A stretch of DNA of 64,000 bases from Microbacterium thalli (GTDB lineage: Bacteria; Actinomycetota; Actinomycetes; Actinomycetales; Microbacteriaceae). Every line of letters starts with the position of its first letter. Position 1 is the first letter of the stretch. The stretch is from NCBI RefSeq assembly GCF_028737325.1, contig NZ_JAQZCH010000001.1, positions 186,001-250,000 on the forward strand, read 5' to 3'. A program made the translations under genes and the position numbers. Of the stretch, positions 59,311 to 64,000 are shown one piece after another. Under the pieces are notes generated by a model. The model was not told the origin of the DNA. It made no database searches and was given only the letters and a program-made list of their open reading frames with translations.

Positions 59311-60305
59311 GCGCGCGCCGCCGTCCGGACGCGCGGGTCGATCGCGGCGTAGAGCAGGTCGACCACGAGGTTGCCGACGATCACGAAGAAGGCCGACAGC
59401 AGCGTCACCGCCATGATGACCGGCTGATCGTTCGACGAGATCGAGTCGGCCGTCAGCTTGCCGACGCCGTTGAGACCGAAGACGGTCTCGGTGATGACGG
59501 CGCCGCCGAGCAGCCCCGCGACATCCATGCCGAAGATCGTCACGATCGGCGTCAGGGCGGGCCGCAGCGCGTGGCGGCGCCACACGAGGCTCGGACGCAG
59601 GCCCTTCGCGTGCGCCGTGCGGACGAAGTTCTCCTGCAGGGTGTCGATGACGTTGGCGCGGGTCAGCCGCGTGTACACCGCCGCGTAGCCCACCGCCAGC
59701 ACGATCCACGGCATGAGGAAGTTCAGGAACCAGCGCACCGGGTCGTCGCCAAAGGGCACCGCCTGCGGGAAGGGCAGCCACCCGAGCGAGACCACGAGCA
59801 CGAACTGCAGTGCGAGGGCGAGGACGTAGTTGGGGATCGACATCGAGCCGAGCGTGAGGCCCGCGATGAACCGATCGGCGAAGCGGCCCTCGCGGACCGC
59901 GCTGAGCACGCCGCCGACGACGCCGCCGACGAGCCAGAGCACCGCCGCGCCGATCGCGATGGTCGCCGAGATCGGCAGGCGCTGCACGATCATGTCGCTG
60001 ACGAGCTGACCGGTCTGGAACGAGTAGCCCAGGCACGGGGCCCCGCACACGACCGTGGCGCCGGCCACCTCGTACTCGCGGCCGACGAACAGTCCCGACA
60101 CATAGGTGAAGAACTGCGTGAGGAACGGCTGGTCGAGTCCGAGATTCGTGCGGATCTGGTCGATGCGCTCGGGCGTGCAGTTCTTGCCGCAGATCTGCAC
60201 GGCCGGATCCGGCGACAGCACGAAGAAGATCACGAAGGTGAACAGCGTCACGAGGAACAGCACGACCGCCATGCCGGCGACGCGGGAGAGCACGAAGCGG
60301 GTCAC
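59307..60305 (-). CDS. Peptide ABC transporter permease (OppB/DppB type)
   Basis: 332 residues, GTG start. N-terminal helix (VTRFVLSRVAGMAVVLFLVTLFTFVIFF) with the family PDPAxxICGKNCTPERIDQIRTNLGLD segment, six helices and EAA loop YTRLTRANVIDTLQENFVRTAHAKGL. The CGKNC and VVCGAPCLG Cys pairs in the first extracytoplasmic loop are unusual and might form disulfides. Encoded after the OppC-type permease, reversing the usual B-C order. Confidence 0.92.
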   Translation of the reverse strand: MTRFVLSRVAGMAVVLFLVTLFTFVIFFVLSPDPAVQICGKNCTPERIDQIRTNLGLDQPFLTQFFTYVSGLFVGREYEVAGATVVCGAPCLGYSFQTGQLVSDMIVQRLPISATIAIGAAVLWLVGGVVGGVLSAVREGRFADRFIAGLTLGSMSIPNYVLALALQFVLVVSLGWLPFPQAVPFGDDPVRWFLNFLMPWIVLAVGYAAVYTRLTRANVIDTLQENFVRTAHAKGLRPSLVWRRHALRPALTPIVTIFGMDVAGLLGGAVITETVFGLNGVGKLTADSISSNDQPVIMAVTLLSAFFVIVGNLVVDLLYAAIDPRVRTAARA

Positions 60306-61276
60306 GCGCGCACCTCCGTGCTGCCCACGAGCGCGCGGATGCGGTCGCCGAGAGTCGTGAACGAGAGCACCAGCAGGAACAGGAACGCACCCGGGATGAG
60401 GAAGTACATCGGGTCGACGGCGTACCAGGGCGCCGCGGACGCGATCATCTGACCCCAGCTGGGGGTCGGCGGCACCACGCCCACGCCGAGGAACGACAGC
60501 CCCGCCTCGGTGCCCACGTATCCGGGAACGGCGAGCGTGGCCATCACGATGATCGTCGAGGAGAGGTTCGGCAGGATCTCGCGGAAGATGATCTGGATGC
60601 TGGAGGCTCCCGAGGCCCGAGCGGACTCGACGAACTCGCGCTCCTTGAGCGAGAGTGTCTGCGAGCGCACGATGCGGGCGAGGTAGGGCCAACCGAACAG
60701 CGAGATGACGACGACGAGCAGCAGCACGCGGTTGTCGGCGGGGAGCGCCGAGAGGATCGCGATCATGAAGATGAGCGCGGGGAAGGCCATGAGGAACTCC
60801 ATGACCCGCGAGATGACCGTGTCGACCCAGCCGCCGAGGTAACCCGCCAGCATCCCGAGCACGACGCCCAGCACGGTCGTGAGCAGGGTCGCCGACAGCG
60901 CCACCGTCATCGACACCTGCGCGCCGTAGACGATGCGCGCGAAGATGTCGCGGCCGTTGCCCGGCTCGACGCCGAACCAGTGCTCGGCGCTGATGCCGCC
61001 GAGCGGGCCGATCGGGATCGCGCCCATGTTGGGGTCGATCGCGCTCTGGTCGAACTCGTAGGGCGACCAGCCGCTGAGGCGGACGATGAGCGGCGCGAAG
61101 ACGGCCATGAGCAGGACGAGCACGATGTACCCGAGCGAGAGCATCGCGGGGACGTCGGTGAGGAAGCCTCGGAGGAGTTTCCGGCCGGACGCCGGGCGGG
61201 ATTCCACGGAGTTCTCGAGTGTGGAATCACCGCCCGGAGTGGCCTCGACCTCGAGGGGGGCCGAGCTGAAGGTCAT
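60302..61276 (-). CDS. Peptide ABC transporter permease (OppC/DppC type)
   Basis: 324 residues. OppC_N-type start (LLRGFLTDVPAMLSLGYIVLVLLMAVFAPLIVRLSG), HWFGVEPGNGRDIFARIVYGAQVS signature, EAA loop SLKEREFVESARASGASSIQIIFREILPN, and EAGLSFLGVGVVPPTPSWGQM. One base separates it from the binding-protein stop; the stop overlaps the OppB-type start. Confidence 0.93.
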   Translation of the reverse strand: MTFSSAPLEVEATPGGDSTLENSVESRPASGRKLLRGFLTDVPAMLSLGYIVLVLLMAVFAPLIVRLSGWSPYEFDQSAIDPNMGAIPIGPLGGISAEHWFGVEPGNGRDIFARIVYGAQVSMTVALSATLLTTVLGVVLGMLAGYLGGWVDTVISRVMEFLMAFPALIFMIAILSALPADNRVLLLVVVISLFGWPYLARIVRSQTLSLKEREFVESARASGASSIQIIFREILPNLSSTIIVMATLAVPGYVGTEAGLSFLGVGVVPPTPSWGQMIASAAPWYAVDPMYFLIPGAFLFLLVLSFTTLGDRIRALVGSTEVRA

Positions 61277-61277
61277 G

Positions 61278-62972
61278 TCAGCCCTTCGACGGGTCCTTCA
61301 GACCGACGATGGTGAGGTCGGTCATGTTGGTGTTGGGGATGTAGCCGGCGATGTTCTCGCCCGGCAGGAAGATGCCGTTCTCGAACACCATCGGTGCGAT
61401 GGGCGCGAGCTCCATGATCTGCTGGTCGAGTTCGCCCCACGCCTCATTGGCGGCGTCGACGTCGGTCATCGCCCGGATCTCGCCGATGCGCTCGTTGACG
61501 GCCGGGTCGTCGAGCTGGGCGAGGTTCTGGTTGCCCTTCTCGGCGATGGCTGCACCGTCGAACAGCGGCGGGATGAACGTGCTCGCGCTCGATGCCCAGT
61601 CGGGGCACCAGCCGGTGATCGCGGCGTTGTTCTGCTGCGACGGCGTCGCGATGGTCTCGTAGTAGATCGAGGTGTCGATGACGTTGAGCTTCACGTTCGC
61701 GCCGATGCGCTCGAGGCCCTGCTGCACCGCCTCGGCCTGCGCCTGTGCGACGGGGTTCGTACGGATGTCGAGGGTGAACTCGAACCCGTCGCCCAGCCCG
61801 GCCTCCTCGAGGAGCGCCATGGCCTCGTCCACATCGCCGGTGCTGCCGTCGGAGGGGTAGAGGTCGTAGTCGAGGTGGCCGCTGACGGCCGGCGGGATGA
61901 TCGTCGTCGCGACATCCGCCAGCTGGTTGCCGCCCGAGGCGTTCTGGATGCTGGCACGGTCGAGCGCCCAGTTCACCGCCTGACGCACGCGGACGTCGTC
62001 GAAGGGCGGCTTCGTCGTGTTCAGCGACATGTAGGTCGTGCAGTACGCCGGAGCGGTGATCGCACGCTCCTTGAGCTGCGGCGTCTGGATGCGGGGCAGC
62101 GTGGCGCCCGCGATCTTGCCCGCGATGGCGTTCTGGTCGGCACCCTGTCCAGCGATCATGCGCTCGTCGATCGTCGCGCCGTCGATACCGATATCGAACT
62201 GCCACTGGTCGGGGTAGGCCTTGCGGACCTCGTCGGTCTCGGGCTCCCAGTGCTCGTTGCGCACGAGGGTGATGGTGCTGCCGGGCGTGTACGCGTCGAG
62301 CGTGTACGGGCCCGACGCGATGACGTCGTTGATGAACTCGTCGCCGCCGCCGGAGCCGACCGGGAAGGGCACGGCGTTGGGCTGGGCGAGGACGTTGTCG
62401 AACTCGGGGAAGGGAGCCGTGAGGTGGAAGACGATCGTCTTCTCGTCGGGAGTCTCGATGGTCGGCAGATCGCCCGAGACATAGGGACCCTGATAGTCCT
62501 CGGGGGCGTCGATGACGCTCTTGAGGTACGGCGAGCCGATGCCGATCTGCGGGTCCCACGCCCGCGAGATGCCGAACTCCATCTCGGCCGAGGTGATGGG
62601 CGCACCGTCGTCGAAGAAGATGTCGTCCTTAAGGGTGTAGGTCCAGGTGAGTCCGCCGTCGGACACCTCGCCCAGGCCCGTCGCGAGGTCGGGCACGATC
62701 GCGTTCGGGTCGTCGGAGTCGCCGGCGGCCTGCATCGTGAGGCCCCGGTAGAGCAGCCGGTAGAACGCGTTCACGCCGCCGTCCCACCCGCGGGCGGGAT
62801 CGAGGTACGAGAAGTCGGCGTTCTGGAGCATGTGAACGGTTCCGCCGGTCTGCGGTTCACCGGCCGCGCCGCTCTGCTGCGGTGAGCCGCCGCCCGCGCC
62901 GCACGCCGTGAGGGCCAGTGACACGGCTGCGCCCGCGGCGAGGATGCCGGCGAGTCTCCTAGTGGTGGTCAT
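61278..62972 (-). CDS. Peptide-binding lipoprotein of the ABC transporter (SBP family 5)
   Basis: 564 residues from the ATG at 62972 (GGAAGG nine bases upstream). Signal peptide with lipobox LTAC, lipidated Cys24, then the SBP_bac_5 pattern YTLKDDIFFDDGAPITSAEMEFGISRAWDPQ, RQAVNWALDRASIQNASGGNQLADVATTIIPP, and DWASSASTFIPPLF. Family 5 proteins bind oligopeptides, nickel or oligosaccharides; with peptidases and hydroxyproline genes downstream, hydroxyproline-rich (glyco)peptides are the best guess. First gene of the operon, with 231 bases of regulatory DNA upstream. Confidence 0.93.
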   Translation of the reverse strand: MTTTRRLAGILAAGAAVSLALTACGAGGGSPQQSGAAGEPQTGGTVHMLQNADFSYLDPARGWDGGVNAFYRLLYRGLTMQAAGDSDDPNAIVPDLATGLGEVSDGGLTWTYTLKDDIFFDDGAPITSAEMEFGISRAWDPQIGIGSPYLKSVIDAPEDYQGPYVSGDLPTIETPDEKTIVFHLTAPFPEFDNVLAQPNAVPFPVGSGGGDEFINDVIASGPYTLDAYTPGSTITLVRNEHWEPETDEVRKAYPDQWQFDIGIDGATIDERMIAGQGADQNAIAGKIAGATLPRIQTPQLKERAITAPAYCTTYMSLNTTKPPFDDVRVRQAVNWALDRASIQNASGGNQLADVATTIIPPAVSGHLDYDLYPSDGSTGDVDEAMALLEEAGLGDGFEFTLDIRTNPVAQAQAEAVQQGLERIGANVKLNVIDTSIYYETIATPSQQNNAAITGWCPDWASSASTFIPPLFDGAAIAEKGNQNLAQLDDPAVNERIGEIRAMTDVDAANEAWGELDQQIMELAPIAPMVFENGIFLPGENIAGYIPNTNMTDLTIVGLKDPSKG

Positions 62973-63009
62973 CGGTGGACCTTCCCTTTCTCTGCTCCAT
63001 TGCGTCGAG

Positions 63010-63052
63010 TGTTGTCCATGAAACAACATCACGGTGCAATGTGCAATTGCAC
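63010..63052 (-). promoter_or_regulatory. Candidate GntR operator region of the hydroxyproline/glycopeptide operon
   Basis: GTGCAATTGCAC at 63041-63052 is a perfect 12-bp palindrome, with an extra half-site GGTGCAAT just before it (63033-63040). A further inverted repeat, TGTTGT-N7-ACAACA, lies at 63010-63028. Both are between 38 and 80 bases upstream of the ATG at 62972. GntR/FadR proteins bind short palindromes of this kind. Confidence 0.5.
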
Positions 63053-63203
63053 GATCACGCTGAGACAGTTCTACGCAATCGGGCGGGCGCAGACGAGCGA
63101 CGTGACACGATCGTCACGCCGGACCGCGTTTTCTTCACATCCGTGTAACACGCGGCGGGGTTCGACCTCGGTGTTCGCTCCCGAGCTTCCGGGTGTCGCG
63201 CGG

Positions 63204-64000
63204 TTACGGGATGGGGCAGGTGGCGACGGCGGCGAGGTCGCCGTCGAGCTGCTCCGGCGTCCACGGCAGGCCCGACGGCGGCGCCGTCTCGCCCTCGGCG
63301 GCGGGCACCTTCGACGCGATGGCGGCAAGCTGCCAGCCCAGCACCCGGATCGCCTCGGCCGATGCGCGCGAGTTGTTCAGCACGGCCACGACCGTGAGGC
63401 CGGTGTCGCGGTCGGCGAACGCGACCGTCTGGTAGCCCGGCACCGATCCGTACTGTCCGACGAGGGTTCCCGCCTGGTAGGCGCCGCCATCGACGGTGTA
63501 CCAGGTCGGTGCCCCACCATCGACGGGCAGCGGCGCGGCGAACCGCTCCTCGCCATCGAAGGAGCGCAGGCCCGTCGCGAGCGCGCGGGCGTACCGGCCG
63601 AGGTCGTCCGCCGTGGTGACCGCGCCGGACGCGGTGAAGCCGGCAGAGGGCGAAAGCGACGTCAGGTCGACGGCGTTCGCGCAGTCAACCGCGCCCTCGG
63701 GCGTGATGACGGACTGCGTGCCGTGCAGGCCGAGCTCGGCGGTGGCACCCGGCAGCGACGACGCCGTCATCCCGAGCGGTCCGAAGACGTAGCGCTCGAA
63801 CAGCTCGGCGGCGGTGCTTCCCGACGCGCGCTCGAGGGCGATGCCGAGCATCACGTAGCCGGCATCCGAGTTCGCGTACGTTCCGTCGCCGGTCGGCGCA
63901 CCCGCGGCGAGACCGTAGGCCAGCAGCTCGTGCGGGGCCCACGTACGCGACGGGTTGGTCTCCCACCGACCCTGGAGTTTGGGCTGGTACGAGCCGAGAC
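63204..64000 (-). CDS. Serine beta-lactamase/D-Ala-D-Ala carboxypeptidase family hydrolase (5' end outside window)
   Basis: The frame is open from the window's right edge to a stop at 63204, giving 265 residues. YANSDAGYVMLG contains the Tyr-x-Asn motif of class C/DD-peptidase-like hydrolases, followed by ALERASGSTAAELFERYVFGPLGM, GFTASGAVTTADDLGRYARAL and YGSVPGYQTVAF, all typical of the 'beta-lactamase' (Pfam) esterase/peptidase group. The SxxK nucleophile lies in the missing N-terminal part. Acts outside the cytosol in most members. Terminates 144 bases before the operon's operator region. Confidence 0.85.
   Translation of the reverse strand, partial: LGSYQPKLQGRWETNPSRTWAPHELLAYGLAAGAPTGDGTYANSDAGYVMLGIALERASGSTAAELFERYVFGPLGMTASSLPGATAELGLHGTQSVITPEGAVDCANAVDLTSLSPSAGFTASGAVTTADDLGRYARALATGLRSFDGEERFAAPLPVDGGAPTWYTVDGGAYQAGTLVGQYGSVPGYQTVAFADRDTGLTVVAVLNNSRASAEAIRVLGWQLAAIASKVPAAEGETAPPSGLPWTPEQLDGDLAAVATCPIP

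Noticed and set aside
1..64000. CRISPR arrays, complete insertion sequences, rRNA genes, prophage genes
   Set aside because: No regularly spaced repeats, transposase, rRNA or phage structural genes were seen on either strand.

Overview
The window is high-GC actinobacterial DNA, most like a Microbacteriaceae (Microbacterium-type) chromosome. The reasons are strong third-position G/C, the gene set radA, clpC, ArgA-type acetyltransferase and circularly permuted ATP-grasp/alpha-E fusion, the abundant ATGA stop/start overlaps, and several probably leaderless starts. Organism identity is inferred from gene content only.

Region 1 (1-24283) looks like an acquired, partly decayed genomic island that abuts the 3' end of a tRNA-Ser(CGA) gene (24287-24377, minus strand). 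It carries an amine oxidase, an AI-2E-type permease, a CmtR-like metal sensor with a frameshifted CtpG-like P-type ATPase, a VKOR homologue, an ArsR-type sensor with a CDF cation exporter, and then a ~13 kb minus-strand operon (20911 to 8076). That operon holds a membrane protein, DsbA-like oxidase, flavoprotein, CopC, a shortened zinc-ribbon protein, LspA, a DUF6804-like protein, a TlpA-like lipoprotein, CcdA, ResB, CtaG, Lnt, CcsB and a CopD-CtaG fusion: a portable kit for copper handling, cytochrome c/oxidase assembly, thiol redox and lipoprotein maturation. A cell-wall-anchored alkaline phosphatase follows. The end next to the tRNA is littered with gene fragments (ArsR, Dyp peroxidase, MarR, one unknown).

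Region 2 (24449-43740) is ordinary chromosome: MFS exporter, XRE regulator divergent from an SDR, L-lactate dehydrogenase, RadA, ArgA-type acetyltransferase, the ATP-grasp/alpha-E plus transglutaminase pair, ClpC, a DUF2975/XRE pair, a GH16-like protein, a DeoR regulator divergent from a DUF4406 protein, and small lipoproteins.

Region 3 (62972 down to 43961, minus strand) is the most interesting part: fifteen genes in one direction, nearly all joined by 4-bp stop/start overlaps. In transcription order: peptide-binding lipoprotein, two permeases, two ATPases, a prolyl-iminopeptidase-like S33 hydrolase, an M24 Xaa-Pro peptidase, a GH127-type beta-L-arabinofuranosidase homologue, then a complete 4-hydroxyproline pathway (DapA-type deaminase, proline racemase/hydroxyproline epimerase, ornithine-cyclodeaminase-type reductase, GntR regulator, three-subunit flavin/iron-sulfur dehydrogenase, alpha-ketoglutarate semialdehyde dehydrogenase). 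I read it as a dedicated locus for arabinosylated hydroxyproline-rich glycopeptides (plant extensin-type): import, removal of arabinose, cleavage of imino-acid peptide bonds, and oxidation of hydroxyproline to 2-oxoglutarate. A palindrome, TGCAATTGCA, upstream of the first gene and again upstream of the deaminase gene is the likely operator of the internal GntR regulator. The window ends inside a serine beta-lactamase-family gene.
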